From: Roseibium litorale
GTDB taxonomy: Bacteria; Pseudomonadota; Alphaproteobacteria; Rhizobiales; Stappiaceae
Direction of reading: 5' to 3'
DNA length: 64,000 nt
NCBI RefSeq assembly: GCF_014842915.1
Contig: NZ_JACYXI010000002.1
Location: 186,001 to 250,000, forward strand
The notes below the pieces were generated by a model. It had not been told where the DNA came from and searched no databases. It was given only the letters and a program-made list of their open reading frames with translations. Shown piece by piece: positions 10,740-21,132 of this stretch. The translations under genes and the position numbers were made by a program. Numbering within the stretch: the first letter of the stretch is position 1; every line of letters starts with the position of its first letter.

Positions 10740-11279
10740 TCACTTGGCGTCGGCCGCAACCTGCATCTTGATGATCTTGTCGGGATTTGCCGGCGGCTCA
10801 CCCTTCGCGATCTTGTCAACGAATTCCATGCCGGAGACGACTTCGCCCCAGACCGTATATTCGCCGTTCAACCACTCGCCGTCGGCGAACATGATGAAGA
10901 ACTGGGAATTGGCGCTGTCCGGGCTTGCGGCGCGCGCCATGCCCAGAACGCCGCGCTTGAAGGGCGCATCGTTGAATTCGGCCTTGAGGTCCGGCTCTTC
11001 GGAGCCGCCCATGCCGGTGCCGGTGGGATCACCGGTCTGCGCCATGAAGCCATCGATCACGCGGTGGAAGACGATGCCGTCATAAAAGCCTTCGCGGGTC
11101 AGCTTCTTGATCCGCTCGACATGCTTGGGCGCCAGATCCGGGCGCAGCTTGATGACGACACGGCCATCCTTCAGGTCGAGATAGATGGTGTTTTCAGGAT
11201 CAAGGGTTTCGGCGCGAACCGGAACCGTGGCGATCAGCAGGGATGCAATCACCGCGAAAATGGAAAGAATACGTGACAC
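10740..11279 (-). CDS. Exported peptidyl-prolyl cis-trans isomerase (cyclophilin)
   Basis: A 179-residue cyclophilin with a signal peptide (SRILSIFAVIASLLIA core, cleavage after VRA). The VFHRVIDGFMAQTG active site and SQFFIMFAD/YTVWGEV segments are intact. The start is a GTG at 11279 preceded by CGGAG. The frame is open for 53 further codons upstream but that extension is basic, low in hydrophobic residues and would bury the signal peptide. Periplasmic folding role is inferred. It is a close paralogue of the cytoplasmic gene 65 bp downstream, suggesting tandem duplication. Confidence 0.9.
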   Translation of the reverse strand: MSRILSIFAVIASLLIATVPVRAETLDPENTIYLDLKDGRVVIKLRPDLAPKHVERIKKLTREGFYDGIVFHRVIDGFMAQTGDPTGTGMGGSEEPDLKAEFNDAPFKRGVLGMARAASPDSANSQFFIMFADGEWLNGEYTVWGEVVSGMEFVDKIAKGEPPANPDKIIKMQVAADAK

Positions 11280-11316
11280 GTGGAACTCCGTTCGGATCTT
11301 GAGAGGGCAGCCCTGA

Positions 11317-11823
11317 TCAGGCCCCCGCCGCGGTCTTTGCCTTGAGGGCCCGGGCCGCCGCTTCGGGGACGAAGGCCTCAATGGCCCCGCCCATTTTGGC
11401 GATCTGCCGAACAAGCGTGGCGGTGATATGGCGGACACCCGGTGAAGCTGGAAGAAACACAGTTTGAATATCCGGCGCCATGGTGCCGTTCATGCCGGAC
11501 ATCTGCATTTCATAGTCCAGATCCGTTCCATCCCTGAGGCCACGGATGATGCAGGCAGCGCCATGCTTGCGCGCCGCATCAATCACAAGGCCATCAAAGG
11601 CTTCGACGGATATTCGCTCGGCGGCATCCGCGCCGAAAGCATCGGATGCGCAGGCCCGGATCATCTCCAAGCGTTCCTCAAAGGAAAACATGGGCGCCTT
11701 GCCGGGGTGAATACCGATCGCAACGATCACCTTGTCCGTGAGTGTCAGAGCCTGACGCAACACATCCATGTGGCCATTCGTGACCGGATCGAAGGATCCT
11801 GCATAAAGAGCGGTTCTGGTCAT
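11317..11823 (-). CDS. coaD: Phosphopantetheine adenylyltransferase
   Basis: A 168-residue nucleotidyltransferase of coenzyme A synthesis (4'-phosphopantetheine + ATP to dephospho-CoA). It starts [18 protein letters not shown] with the nucleotide-binding GxxH-type TNGH, then [16 protein letters not shown], and a C-terminal [15 protein letters not shown] in place of the more common SSSLVRE. The length is normal. It heads the minus-strand cluster leading to the cyclophilins and queA-tgt. Confidence 0.96.
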   Translation of the reverse strand: MTRTALYAGSFDPVTNGHMDVLRQALTLTDKVIVAIGIHPGKAPMFSFEERLEMIRACASDAFGADAAERISVEAFDGLVIDAARKHGAACIIRGLRDGTDLDYEMQMSGMNGTMAPDIQTVFLPASPGVRHITATLVRQIAKMGGAIEAFVPEAAARALKAKTAAGA

Positions 11824-12013
11824 GGCGTTTCCATAGCCCGCCAGAGGCCTGCGGGCAAGCGCCCCTGAGCGCGGTGCCGGTTATCCTTTTTGCCCAAATT
11901 ATGAACAAAACGTATTTTCTGCGGAACTGTGATGGCCATCACGGAGTTTATCTCCCGAATACCGCACTGTGAGGGTGCCTGATACGGCTGAATGTCAGCA
12001 CGGAGTAAGAACA

Positions 12014-12418
12014 ATGCAAACACGGGAAAACGAAAACAGAGAGAGCAAGCGCCGTTTCTTTAGCCGGGACGTTTTCTTCTCCTCGCCGGAAGCAACCCAT
12101 CCCGCCGCCGGCCTTCAGGTCGCGGCCATCATGTCCCTCGCAGTCGGCGCCATCTTCGTTGCCGGCTTCATGACCCTTTCGCCCGTCGGTGCGGCGGATG
12201 CCCGTACGGTCAACACGGTGAACAAGGCCGACCGGCTGGAGCGCGTTGAAACCGCAGCTCCGTGCAAAGGTCAGGCCTGGGGCGCATGGTCGAGCGAATG
12301 TGCCGCTCAGATCACCGGAGCCTCTTCTGTCCGTCAGGTCGGGTTCGTCACCACGTCGACGGCGTCTCCGACCGAGCCGAACACGACGGTTCTGCACCGC
12401 ATGCCGATCGACGGGTAA
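12014..12418 (+). CDS. Small protein with one membrane segment, unknown function
   Basis: A 134-residue protein starting at the ATG preceded by CGGAG. Residues ~1-30 are charged and hydrophilic, residues ~33-58 form one hydrophobic segment (LQVAAIMSLAVGAIFVAGFM), and the rest is a Ser/Thr/Ala-rich tail with a cysteine pair, probably periplasmic. The segment ACKGQAW-like (PCKGQAWGAWSSEC) is reminiscent of small alphaproteobacterial exported proteins, but no family was recognised. A terminator follows directly, so it is monocistronic. Confidence 0.6.
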   Translation: MQTRENENRESKRRFFSRDVFFSSPEATHPAAGLQVAAIMSLAVGAIFVAGFMTLSPVGAADARTVNTVNKADRLERVETAAPCKGQAWGAWSSECAAQITGASSVRQVGFVTTSTASPTEPNTTVLHRMPIDG

Positions 12419-12458
12419 AAGGCATATTCCGTTAGGACGGAACACATTCCCTGCCCCA

Positions 12459-12506
12459 AACGGCAAGACAGCGGCCGAGGCATGTGCCCGGCCGCTGCCG
12501 TTTTTT
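12459..12506 (+). terminator. Rho-independent terminator
   Basis: AGCGGCCG pairs with CGGCCGCT and AACGGC with GCCGTT across a five-base bulge, followed by TTTTTT at 12501-12506. It ends the small membrane-protein gene and stands just before the convergent gyrA stop. Confidence 0.85.
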
Positions 12507-12534
12507 GAAACAAGATGACAGGTGTCAGAGACGC

Positions 12535-15339
12535 TTATTCAGCCTCTCCGCCCTCACCTTCCTCAGAAGTTCCAGGAGCTTCGTCCGTCCCTTCTACAGA
12601 AGTGCCGCCGGCCGCACCGGTTTCTCCTTCGAGAAGGACGGCTTCCGCCTCTTCATCCACTTCGCTGATGCGCTCCACAGCCACGACCTTCTCGTCTGCG
12701 GCTGTCTTGAACACGATCACGCCCTGGGTCGCACGGCCTGCGATGCGGATGCCGTTCACCGGGCAGCGGATCAGCTGACCACCATCGGTCACCAGCATGA
12801 TCTGATCGCTGTCTTCCACCGGGAAGGATGCAATCAGACCGCCATTGCGCTGGTTCACAGCCATCGCCGTGATACCCTTGCCGCCACGTCCGGTCACCCG
12901 GTACTCGTAGGACGACGTGCGCTTGCCGTAACCGTTCTCGGAAATGGTGAGAATGGTCTGTTCGTAGGCGCCCATCTCGGCATAGCGTTCCTGCGGAAGC
13001 TCACCGGCCACCACATCCTCATCCGGCGCACCGGCCTCATCCGTTTCACCGCGCAGGGCACGGGACATCTTGAGGTAGGCGGCGCGCTCTTCCGCCGACA
13101 CATCAATGTGGCGGAGGATCTGCATGGAGATAACCGTATCGTCTTCCGCACGGTTGATACCGCGCACCCCGACAGAGTTGCGGCCGGCGAAGACGCGGAC
13201 GTCCGTGACAGGGAAGCGGATGCACATGCCCGATGCGGTGGTCAGCATCACGTCATCATGCTCGGAGCAGGTCTCGACGCCGACGATACCGTCGCCATCG
13301 TCCAGCTTCATCGCGATCTTGCCGTTGCGGTTGATCTGGATGAAATCGCTGAGCTTGTTCCGCCGCACGGTGCCGCGCACCGTTGCAAACATCACGTCGA
13401 GGTTTGCCCAGGTGTCCTCATCCTCCGGCAGCGGCATGATCGAGGTGATCATTTCGCCCTGTTCAAGAGGCAGCATGTTGATGAGGGCCTTGCCGCGGCC
13501 CGTTGGGCCACCGAGCGGAAGCCGCCAGACCTTCATCTTGTAGGCAATGCCGCGGGACGAGAAGAACAGAACAGGCGTGTGGGTGTTGGCCACGAACAGG
13601 CGGGTGACGAAATCCTCGTCCTTGGTCGCCATGCCAGAACGGCCCTTGCCGCCGCGCCGCTGTGCCCGGTAGGTCGCCAGCGGAACACGCTTGATGTAGC
13701 CGCCGTGCGACACGGTCACGACCATGTCTTCGCGCTGGATCAGGTCTTCGTCGTCGAAATCTGCGCCGCCATCCACGATCTGGGTGCGGCGGGGCGTTGC
13801 GAACTCGGCCTTGATCTCCAGCATCTCATTGCGGACGATCTCCTGAATTCTCGCGCGGGAGCGCAGAATGTCGAGATAGTCGGCAATCTCGCCGCCGATC
13901 TTGTTGAGTTCATCCGCGATTTCGTCGCGGCCCAGAGCTGTCAGGCGCTGCAGACGCAGATCCAGAATGGCGCGGGCCTGTTCTTCCGACAGCTTGTAGG
14001 TGCCGTCTTCCAGAACCATGTGGCGCGGATCGTCGATCAGACGGATCAAAGGCTCCACATCGCGCGCCGGCCAGTTGCGCTCCATCAGCTGGGCACGGGC
14101 CGTTGCCGGATCCGGAGCGGTCCGGATGAGATGAATCACTTCATCGATATTGGCAACCGCAATGCCCAGACCAACCAAGATATGAGCGCGGTCACGCGCC
14201 TTCTTGAGAAGGAAACGGGTCCGCCGGCCAATGACTTCCTCGCGGAAGTTAACAAATGCCTTGAGCATGTCGCTCAGGTTCATCTGTTCCGGCTTGCCAC
14301 CGTTCAGGGCGACCATGTTGCAGCCGAAAGAAGTCTGCAGCTGGCTGAACCGGAAGAGCTGGTTCAGCACCACATCCGCCACTGCGTCACGCTTCAACTC
14401 GATCACGACGCGCATGCCCGAGCGGTCGCTTTCATCGCGGATGTCGGAAATGCCTTCGATGCGCTTGTCGCGGACAGCCTCGGCGATCTTTTCGATCATC
14501 GAGGACTTGTTCACCTGATACGGAATTTCCGAAACGATCAGAGCGAAGCGGTCCTTGCGGATCTCTTCGACCTCGACCTGGCCGCGCATGACGACCGAGC
14601 CGCGGCCCGTCTCAAAGGCAGACCGGATACCGGAGCGGCCAAGGATAATGCCGCCGGTCGGGAAATCCGGGCCCGGGACGATTTCCATCAGCTCTTCCAG
14701 AGAAAGCGCCGGATTCTCCATGATCGCGATGGCGGCATCGATCACTTCGCCGAGATTATGCGGCGGAATGTTCGTGGCCATACCAACGGCGATGCCGCCC
14801 GCGCCATTGACAAGGAGGTTCGGGAACTTCGCCGGGAGAACGACAGGCTCGCTTTCGGAGTTGTCGTAGTTTTCCTGGAAGTCGACCGTGTCCTTGTCGA
14901 TATCGTCGAGGAGCTTGTGCGCGACTTTTTCAAGACGGCACTCGGTGTATCGCATTGCGGCTGCCGGATCGCCATCGACAGAGCCGAAGTTGCCCTGCCC
15001 GTCGATCAGAGGCAGACGGAGCGAGAAACTCTGAGCCATACGCACGAGCGCGTCATAAATCGCGCTGTCGCCGTGAGGGTGATATTTACCCATCACGTCC
15101 CCGACCACGCGGGCGGACTTGCGGTAAGGCTTGTTGAATTCGTACCCGTTCTCATGCATCGAATACAGGATGCGGCGGTGAACCGGCTTGAGGCCGTCCC
15201 GGACATCCGGCAGTGCGCGGCTGACGATCACGCTCATCGCGTAATCGAGATAGCTGCGCTTCATTTCATCGACGATGGAGATCGGCTTGATATCCGACGG
15301 CAACCCGCCCCCGGAAGTACTTGTGTCCTGATCAGCCAA
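12535..15339 (-). CDS. gyrA: DNA gyrase subunit A
   Basis: A 934-residue gyrase A subunit, which breaks and rejoins DNA to add negative supercoils. The active-site tyrosine is Y131 (RYTECRL). The quinolone-resistance region reads [10 protein letters not shown], with serine 92 and aspartate 96 at the positions of E. coli S83 and D87, so it looks wild-type. The GyrA box QRRGGKG that defines gyrase rather than topoisomerase IV is present in the C-terminal beta-propeller domain. The last ~40 residues are an acidic Glu/Gly/Ala tail. Confidence 0.98.
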   Translation of the reverse strand: MADQDTSTSGGGLPSDIKPISIVDEMKRSYLDYAMSVIVSRALPDVRDGLKPVHRRILYSMHENGYEFNKPYRKSARVVGDVMGKYHPHGDSAIYDALVRMAQSFSLRLPLIDGQGNFGSVDGDPAAAMRYTECRLEKVAHKLLDDIDKDTVDFQENYDNSESEPVVLPAKFPNLLVNGAGGIAVGMATNIPPHNLGEVIDAAIAIMENPALSLEELMEIVPGPDFPTGGIILGRSGIRSAFETGRGSVVMRGQVEVEEIRKDRFALIVSEIPYQVNKSSMIEKIAEAVRDKRIEGISDIRDESDRSGMRVVIELKRDAVADVVLNQLFRFSQLQTSFGCNMVALNGGKPEQMNLSDMLKAFVNFREEVIGRRTRFLLKKARDRAHILVGLGIAVANIDEVIHLIRTAPDPATARAQLMERNWPARDVEPLIRLIDDPRHMVLEDGTYKLSEEQARAILDLRLQRLTALGRDEIADELNKIGGEIADYLDILRSRARIQEIVRNEMLEIKAEFATPRRTQIVDGGADFDDEDLIQREDMVVTVSHGGYIKRVPLATYRAQRRGGKGRSGMATKDEDFVTRLFVANTHTPVLFFSSRGIAYKMKVWRLPLGGPTGRGKALINMLPLEQGEMITSIMPLPEDEDTWANLDVMFATVRGTVRRNKLSDFIQINRNGKIAMKLDDGDGIVGVETCSEHDDVMLTTASGMCIRFPVTDVRVFAGRNSVGVRGINRAEDDTVISMQILRHIDVSAEERAAYLKMSRALRGETDEAGAPDEDVVAGELPQERYAEMGAYEQTILTISENGYGKRTSSYEYRVTGRGGKGITAMAVNQRNGGLIASFPVEDSDQIMLVTDGGQLIRCPVNGIRIAGRATQGVIVFKTAADEKVVAVERISEVDEEAEAVLLEGETGAAGGTSVEGTDEAPGTSEEGEGGEAE

Positions 15340-15581
15340 GGATTGAACTCTTAGGTCTTGTTAAGGTGCAGATATTTATATCCGATTCACCATTGCCGAC
15401 CAAATCCGGCTGAACCATGGCGCAATATTATTGTTAAGTGATTTCAATATGTTGCAGAGGTAATGCACAGGCTGGAAAATTGATTGGGGGTATCTGCGCG
15501 ACGGATCGGGCATTTTGCTCCAGAATTGGCGGCGCGATGCGGTTCCGGACCCGTCCCAGACCTCGCGAGGATTAGAGCAGG

Positions 15582-16223
15582 ATGCCCCTTTCAGATTTCA
15601 TTATAAACGCCTTTGCGACGCTCTTCGTGACGATCGACCCCGTCGGGCTGGCGCCGATGTTCCTGGCCGTTACGGCAGGCATGACCGCCGTGGAGCGGCG
15701 GCGGATAGCCGTCAGGGCCACCCTGACCGCAGCCGCCATCCTGCTGGTGTTTTTTGTGGCCGGGCAGACGGTGCTCAATGTCCTCGGGATCTCCGTCTCG
15801 GCCTTCCGGGTCTCAGGGGGCATTCTGCTGTTCCTGATCGCCATCGAGATGGTGTTCGGCAAGCGCACCCAGAGAAAGAGCGAGACGGCGGAAAAGGCGC
15901 TGGAAGAACAGCAGAAGACCGAGTTTCATGAAGTCGCGATCTTCCCGCTTGCCATTCCGCTCATAGCGGGACCCGCAGCGATCTCGGCCATTATCCTGCT
16001 CTCCAGCCAGGCACCCAGCACGGTGGCCTATGCAGGGCTCGGAGGCGTCATCGTGGTCATTCTCTCCAGCTGCATGGTCGCCTTTCTTCTGGCGGACAGA
16101 ATCGAGCGCCTGATGGGCGACACGGCGCAGCTGGTGATTACACGGCTGCTGGGCGTGCTTCTGGCCGCCCTCTCCGTCCAGTTCGTGGCCGATGGGGTTC
16201 TGACCTTCATGGCCAGCCATTGA
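15582..16223 (+). CDS. MarC-family integral membrane protein
   Basis: A 213-residue protein with about six membrane helices. The family hallmark ATLFVTIDPVGLAPMFLAVTAGM opens it, and FRVSGGILLFLIAIEMVFG and PLAIPLIAGPAAISAIILL follow. The central loop is hydrophilic (KRTQRKSE). Members were once linked to multiple antibiotic resistance, but transport activity is not established. AGGATG places a Shine-Dalgarno-like sequence unusually close, so the true ribosome site may be GAGCAGG slightly upstream. Confidence 0.9.
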   Translation: MPLSDFIINAFATLFVTIDPVGLAPMFLAVTAGMTAVERRRIAVRATLTAAAILLVFFVAGQTVLNVLGISVSAFRVSGGILLFLIAIEMVFGKRTQRKSETAEKALEEQQKTEFHEVAIFPLAIPLIAGPAAISAIILLSSQAPSTVAYAGLGGVIVVILSSCMVAFLLADRIERLMGDTAQLVITRLLGVLLAALSVQFVADGVLTFMASH

Positions 16224-16316
16224 GCTTTTTTGAGCTTTATGACATTGCGGTGCCGTTTCATTACCTTAGGCTCGTTTCTGGAGATCAAGCCCTGTCACTA
16301 AGCCGTATCGGCTCCA

Positions 16317-16579
16317 GGGTGCGGACCCGTAAATTTGAAGGCAATGGTTTGAACGAATTTGTTTGGATACAAGGCGCAAGACTGCAGGAAGCCTTATGGC
16401 TTTCAAAGGCTTGCAACGCTGTAGCCGGACGAATTCGCCAAATCCTTGCCGGACGCGCAACTGGCTTTGAAATGCGGCGTTGAGCGTCTCAACAGGCAAA
16501 AAGCCCGCTTTTCGCCGCTCGCCTTGCCTTTCGGTGCCAGTTGACGCGCTATTACCTTCAAATTTATGGGTCAACACCC
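16317..16579. repeat. Inverted-repeat-bounded intergenic element (MITE-like)
   Basis: The 412-bp gap between marC and the CDF gene holds a 263-bp segment bounded by 25-bp inverted repeats (16317-16341 and 16555-16579) that match at 22 of 25 positions; the shared core is TAAATTTGAAGG. No credible protein is encoded: the long minus-strand frame across it lacks family features and runs into the CDF promoter side. A small non-autonomous transposable element or a repeated intergenic unit are both possible. Target duplications were not clear. Confidence 0.55.
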
Positions 16580-16635
16580 TAGACTTTAATTCCGGAGATA
16601 TTTTCGCACGGGGCTGCGGCAAAAGGAGCGTTGGA

Positions 16636-17592
16636 ATGGCGGGGCATGGGTCCAAGAAGGTAATTTTCGCAGCGCTTGCCGGGAACGCGGCCATTGCGGT
16701 CACAAAGTTCGCTGCTGCCGTGTTTACCGGCTCTTCCGCGATGATGTCGGAGGGGATCCACTCCATGGTCGATACCGGCAATCAGGGACTTTTGCTATAT
16801 GGCATGCGCAAGGCCCGCCAGCCCGCCGATGAGCGCCACCCCTTCGGCTATGGCGCTGAACTCTATTTCTGGTCGTTTGTGGTCGCCCTGCTGATCTTCG
16901 CCGTCGGCGCCGGGGTTTCCATTTACGAGGGCATCCAGAAGGTACTGGAGCCGCATCCTGTCAGTGATCCCTATATCGCCTATGCTGTGCTTGGACTGGC
17001 TTTCATCTTCGAAGCAGGGGCCTGGTGGATTGCCTTCAAGGAATTCAATCAGGTGCGCGGGGGAAAAAATTTTCTGACTGCGGTGCATGATTCCAAGGAT
17101 CCAACGGTCTTTACGGTCCTTTTCGAAGACACTGCGGCCATGCTGGGACTGGTTGTCGCCTTCTTGGGGTTGCTTGGTGCTCAAATCCTCGGGCTACCCT
17201 GGCTGGATGGCGCAGCCTCCATCGTGATTGGCATAATTCTCGGCGCGACCGCCGTTCTTCTTGCCTATGAAACCAAGGGGCTTCTGATCGGCGAAGGGGC
17301 GGGTCCGGAACTCGTCGCCTCTGTCCGCTCGATTGTGGAGGCTGCTCCGGCGGTGCATGCCCTGAACGAGATCAGAACGCTGCACCGTGGCCCTCAGGAC
17401 GTCTTGCTCGCCCTGTCTGTCGACTTCGAAGATCAGTTGAACGCCGGAGCCGTTGAAGATGCGATCTACGCCCTGGAAATAGCCATCAAGCGGCAGAACC
17501 CCATTGTCAAACGCCTCTTCATCGAGGTTCAGGCGTCAAGGCATCATCAGGAAATGCTGAAAGCGGAGATCGAGAGCGACCCGAAAATATAA
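16636..17592 (+). CDS. Cation diffusion facilitator (CDF) family transporter
   Basis: A 318-residue CDF antiporter, probably exporting Zn2+ or similar divalent cations. The HSMVDTGNQ motif in the second helix carries the metal-binding His and Asp, and HPFGYG follows, as in the SLC30A9/ZitB-like branch. The second metal-site pair is expected in FEDTAAMLG. The C-terminal cytoplasmic domain (residues ~230-318) is present. ATG 16636 with AAAAGGAG upstream is preferred over an open extension that would run back into the inverted-repeat element. Confidence 0.9.
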   Translation: MAGHGSKKVIFAALAGNAAIAVTKFAAAVFTGSSAMMSEGIHSMVDTGNQGLLLYGMRKARQPADERHPFGYGAELYFWSFVVALLIFAVGAGVSIYEGIQKVLEPHPVSDPYIAYAVLGLAFIFEAGAWWIAFKEFNQVRGGKNFLTAVHDSKDPTVFTVLFEDTAAMLGLVVAFLGLLGAQILGLPWLDGAASIVIGIILGATAVLLAYETKGLLIGEGAGPELVASVRSIVEAAPAVHALNEIRTLHRGPQDVLLALSVDFEDQLNAGAVEDAIYALEIAIKRQNPIVKRLFIEVQASRHHQEMLKAEIESDPKI

Positions 17593-17642
17593 TCCAGCGG
17601 GAGTTGGAGAGATACGGCACGGACCGCCGAGATCTGGCTGGT

Positions 17643-19772
17643 TCAGCCAGCCGCCAGTTGTTCCTGCGGATTGACCGTGACGGTCTCTTGAAATCCTGGA
17701 ACAGGACGGGAGAAAAGATAGCCTTGCAGGGCGTCGACGCCGATGGCCTGCAGGGATTGCGCTTGTTCCAGGGTTTCCACGCCCTCCGCAATCACACGGA
17801 TCCCGAACTGCCGGGCAATCAGAACACTGCCCTCAATGATGGCCGTTGCCTGAGCATCCCCCTTCTGAACGAAAGACTTGTCGATCTTCAGTGCCGTGAT
17901 CGGCATTTCATGAAGCCGGGAGAGCGACGAATAGCCGGTGCCAAAGTCATCCAGATGGATTTCGATCCCATCCTTATGAAGTCCGGTCAGAACCGTGTTG
18001 ATCAGGGATGAATTCCTGTCGTCAAAAATCGACTCTGTCACCTCCAGCACAAGCTTGTGCGCCGAGATTCGGTGTCGTGCGAGTGCCGCTCGCACCTGCT
18101 CGGTGAGGCCAGGTGTCACGATTTGCAGCAGAGACAGATTGATGGCCAGCTTGCCCGCGCGGGCCGCCAGGCCGCTGGCTGCATATTGGCGCAAGGCCTC
18201 ATCCAGAACATAGGCACCGATGGTAACGATCTCGCCGGTTTCCTCGGCAATGGGGATGAATTCGTCCGGCGAAACAGGCCCCAGAACCCGGTTGTTCCAT
18301 CGTAGAAGTGTTTCATGGGCGTCGATGGAATCCAGGGAGGCTGCGACGACCGGCTGAAAGGCCAGAGCGAATTCACCCGCCTTGATCGCCTGTTTCAGGA
18401 ACTGGCCGATCATGAGGCGCCGTTCCTGCTCGCCCTTCATATCGTCCGAATAAATCAGTGTTGAGCCGCGCCGCGTCCGTTTGGCCTGCCCCATAGCGAG
18501 ATCGGCGGCCCGGATTGCGGCACCGACATTGCGCTCTCCCGCGTTTGAAAGTGACACCCCGGCACTGAAGCTGACGTAGAGCGTGTGCCCCGAAAAGTTT
18601 ATGGGTGCTTCAACCGCCTCCCGCATCCTGTTCGCCAGCATGAAACCGGCTTGCTGGGCAATGGTTCCGTGACCGGAAAACAGAATCAGAAACTCGTCTC
18701 CGCCCCACCTTGCCAGAACTGAACCTTCCGGCAGATGTGCGGAAAGCCGTCTTCCGGCTTCACGCAGCACCGCGTCACCAATGGTGTGCCCCAATCCGGC
18801 ATTGATCTGTTTGAAACGGTCGAGATCGATAAAGATGACTGCAAAAACACAACCTGGACTGAGAGTGTGTTCGCTGACCCATTGGCGAAGACCGGTTCTG
18901 TTGCAAAGCCCGGTCAACGAGTCATGCTCTGCCTGAACCTTGAGTTCTGCGGTCCGGCTGCGAACGCGGTCCTCAAGTGTTGCGTTCAGATTTTCAAGCG
19001 CCCGGCGTTCGTCTTCAAGATCCAGAACAAGCTGGCTGTTCGCGAAACGCAACTCGATCGAATTGCGCAGAATCATGTGATTCCGGTAGTGCCCGTACAG
19101 CATGGCCCCCAGAAGCACGACACCCAGTACGCTCACGGCGATCATCGGGCCGCCCTGATAGAGCAGCGCGGCACAGCCTTGAATCAACAACACCGACAGG
19201 TAAAGGCGGCCAACTCCCAGCTGGGGAGCCATTGTGCCTGTGGCTCCGGCGGCCAGCGACGACACCACGACAATATTGACAAATTGAATGGTGGGATCGC
19301 CGCCACTCAGGACATGGATGGTCATGATCATCCAGAGGAGTGCAGAAAAAACCAGCCCGATGGCGGAGGCCAGCTGCCATCTGATCTTCAGGTTCTGCGG
19401 CAGGGCACAAAATTCAGCGGGTGTCCTGGCGTTCTGCAGATGCACCACGAGACGGAACGTTGTCACGGCCACGAGACCTGCCGACCACCCCCACAGAAAC
19501 ACCGGATCGGGAGCAAGAACCCAAAGCGTGAGGAGGACACCAGCCCCGCAGATAAAGTTGACCAGCATGCTCGTGAGATTGTTGCTGTAGGCAGCGTCAA
19601 GCAGAGCTTCGTCTACGGCCTGGAGGTTTCCGGCTCCTGGGAGAGGAGCCAGCGCATCGGCCGTTTGCTGTACCGGCTCGTTTCCGGCGCCGAAGCCACC
19701 ATCCTTTGACACCGGACGTGACTCCTCAATGCTTCGACGGCGGCCTGATGAGAAACTCTCTGGCATTGTCAC
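17643..19772 (-). CDS. Membrane-bound GGDEF-EAL cyclic-di-GMP protein
   Basis: A 709-residue protein: about six membrane helices (residues ~65-230), a coiled-coil linker, a GGDEF domain with intact RWGGDEF, and a C-terminal EAL domain. In the EAL domain the signature reads ETLLRW, but the catalytic DDFGTGYSSL and EGVET motifs are complete, so phosphodiesterase activity is likely. Two starts are possible, GTG 19772 or ATG 19766; neither has a strong ribosome site. It is convergent with the CDF gene. Net enzymatic direction cannot be told. Confidence 0.9.
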   Translation of the reverse strand: MTMPESFSSGRRRSIEESRPVSKDGGFGAGNEPVQQTADALAPLPGAGNLQAVDEALLDAAYSNNLTSMLVNFICGAGVLLTLWVLAPDPVFLWGWSAGLVAVTTFRLVVHLQNARTPAEFCALPQNLKIRWQLASAIGLVFSALLWMIMTIHVLSGGDPTIQFVNIVVVSSLAAGATGTMAPQLGVGRLYLSVLLIQGCAALLYQGGPMIAVSVLGVVLLGAMLYGHYRNHMILRNSIELRFANSQLVLDLEDERRALENLNATLEDRVRSRTAELKVQAEHDSLTGLCNRTGLRQWVSEHTLSPGCVFAVIFIDLDRFKQINAGLGHTIGDAVLREAGRRLSAHLPEGSVLARWGGDEFLILFSGHGTIAQQAGFMLANRMREAVEAPINFSGHTLYVSFSAGVSLSNAGERNVGAAIRAADLAMGQAKRTRRGSTLIYSDDMKGEQERRLMIGQFLKQAIKAGEFALAFQPVVAASLDSIDAHETLLRWNNRVLGPVSPDEFIPIAEETGEIVTIGAYVLDEALRQYAASGLAARAGKLAINLSLLQIVTPGLTEQVRAALARHRISAHKLVLEVTESIFDDRNSSLINTVLTGLHKDGIEIHLDDFGTGYSSLSRLHEMPITALKIDKSFVQKGDAQATAIIEGSVLIARQFGIRVIAEGVETLEQAQSLQAIGVDALQGYLFSRPVPGFQETVTVNPQEQLAAG

Positions 19773-19993
19773 GTCAATGGTCTTTTCTTACAAAAACAAA
19801 ACGTATTCCGGAAGGTTCCGGCAAGCTCTCAAAAGAAAAGCCTGTGAAATTAGACTAGGAGATAAACACTAATAAATTGCCACCCCTTGTGAGACCTCAC
19901 AAGGGCCGCTGCATCACAAAGACTGCGGGCTTGCAGGTCCAGCCAATGGCTTTGTCAACGGATGGACCTGAAGGGCATATGTCTGTTGCCAGA

Positions 19994-20845
19994 TCAGGCG
20001 CCCTGCGGCCGCAGGCCCAGGATCTGGCGGGCCTGAGCCGGTGTTGCCACTGGCCGCTCGTATTTCCCGCATAGTTCCGTCACGCGCCGCACGAGGGCTG
20101 CGTTGGAGGGCGCCAGCGTATCCTTGTCGATCCGGACGTTGTCTTCTAGCCCCGTGCGGGCATGGCCGCCGGAGCTGACGGTCCACTCATTGAGGACGAA
20201 TTGTTCGCGGCCAATGCCTGCCGCACACCATTGGCTATCCGGCAGCAAGCGTTCCATCGTGCGGATGTAATAGTCAAAGACATCCTTGTCCGCAGGCATG
20301 GCATTCTTCACCCCCATGACGAACTGAACATAGGCTGGTGCTTTCAGCCGTCCGTCCTTCTGCATGGCGGCCGCCTGATGAATATGGCTCAGATCAAAGG
20401 CTTCGATCTCAGGCTTGATGTCATAGGCGAGCATTTCAGACGCAAGCCAGTCGACGAGATCCGGCGGGTTCTCATAGACCCGCGTTGGAAAATTGTTCGA
20501 GCCGACGGACAAAGACGCCATATCGGGCTTCAGCGGCAGCATCGCGCCGCGCGCCTGGCCAGCACCCGACCGGCCACCGGTCGAAAACTGGATGATCATT
20601 CCGGGACAATGCTTTTTCACGCCCTCTTGCAGACGCGCGAACTTCTCCGGATCGCTCGATGGGGTCTGGTCGTCATTGCGGACATGCGCATGCACGATCG
20701 ACGCCCCCGCCTCGAAAGCCTGCTGAGTGCTTTCGATTTGCTCTTCGACAGTAATCGGCACTGCCGGATTGTTGGCCTTGGTCGGCAAAGAGCCCGTGAT
20801 GGCAACACAGATAATGCAGGGTTTCCCTGCAACAGATTCCGGCAT
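19994..20845 (-). CDS. BKACE-family beta-keto acid cleavage enzyme
   Basis: A 283-residue TIM-barrel protein of the 3-keto-5-aminohexanoate cleavage (Kce/BKACE, DUF849) family, which transfers a beta-keto acid fragment to acetyl-CoA. Zn-ligand motifs are HAHVR near residue 53 and the late GGHARTGLEDN; the QFSTGG strand is also present. Substrate varies widely in this family and no neighbour gene hints at the pathway. A ribosome site is visible upstream of ATG 20845. Confidence 0.88.
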   Translation of the reverse strand: MPESVAGKPCIICVAITGSLPTKANNPAVPITVEEQIESTQQAFEAGASIVHAHVRNDDQTPSSDPEKFARLQEGVKKHCPGMIIQFSTGGRSGAGQARGAMLPLKPDMASLSVGSNNFPTRVYENPPDLVDWLASEMLAYDIKPEIEAFDLSHIHQAAAMQKDGRLKAPAYVQFVMGVKNAMPADKDVFDYYIRTMERLLPDSQWCAAGIGREQFVLNEWTVSSGGHARTGLEDNVRIDKDTLAPSNAALVRRVTELCGKYERPVATPAQARQILGLRPQGA

Positions 20846-21132
20846 GAAGACCTCCCGTTCCGCTTTGGAGAAGCGTTTCTAACGGGCTAGGTGACCGGAG
20901 AGAGACTGTCAAGCAAAGCCGGTGGCTGCGAGGTGACGGGAACAGAGAGCGGAATCCGCCTTTCACCGGTAACAGCCGTTCCAATGCCTCCAGAGGAAGC
21001 CCCGCATGTTGGGGCAAAGGTGCGGGGCTCAAACAGCTTCAACCGGCCAATTCAACGGCCTCATGGCAGGCACAGCTCATCATGTGCCTGAAGCTGGTGC
21101 TTCCTGCGCAAAGCTCCGGTCTGCGCTCACGG

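Noticed and set aside
11280-11438. 53-codon N-terminal extension of the exported cyclophilin
   Set aside because: Arg/Pro-rich, buries the signal peptide and overlaps coaD; GTG 11279 has a ribosome site.
12484-15354. 956-codon plus-strand frame opposite gyrA
   Set aside because: Antisense artefact of a high-GC gene; no family features.
20998-21029. Hairpin AGCCCCGCA/TGCGGGGCT downstream of the adhesin
   Set aside because: No T-run on either strand, so not called a terminator.
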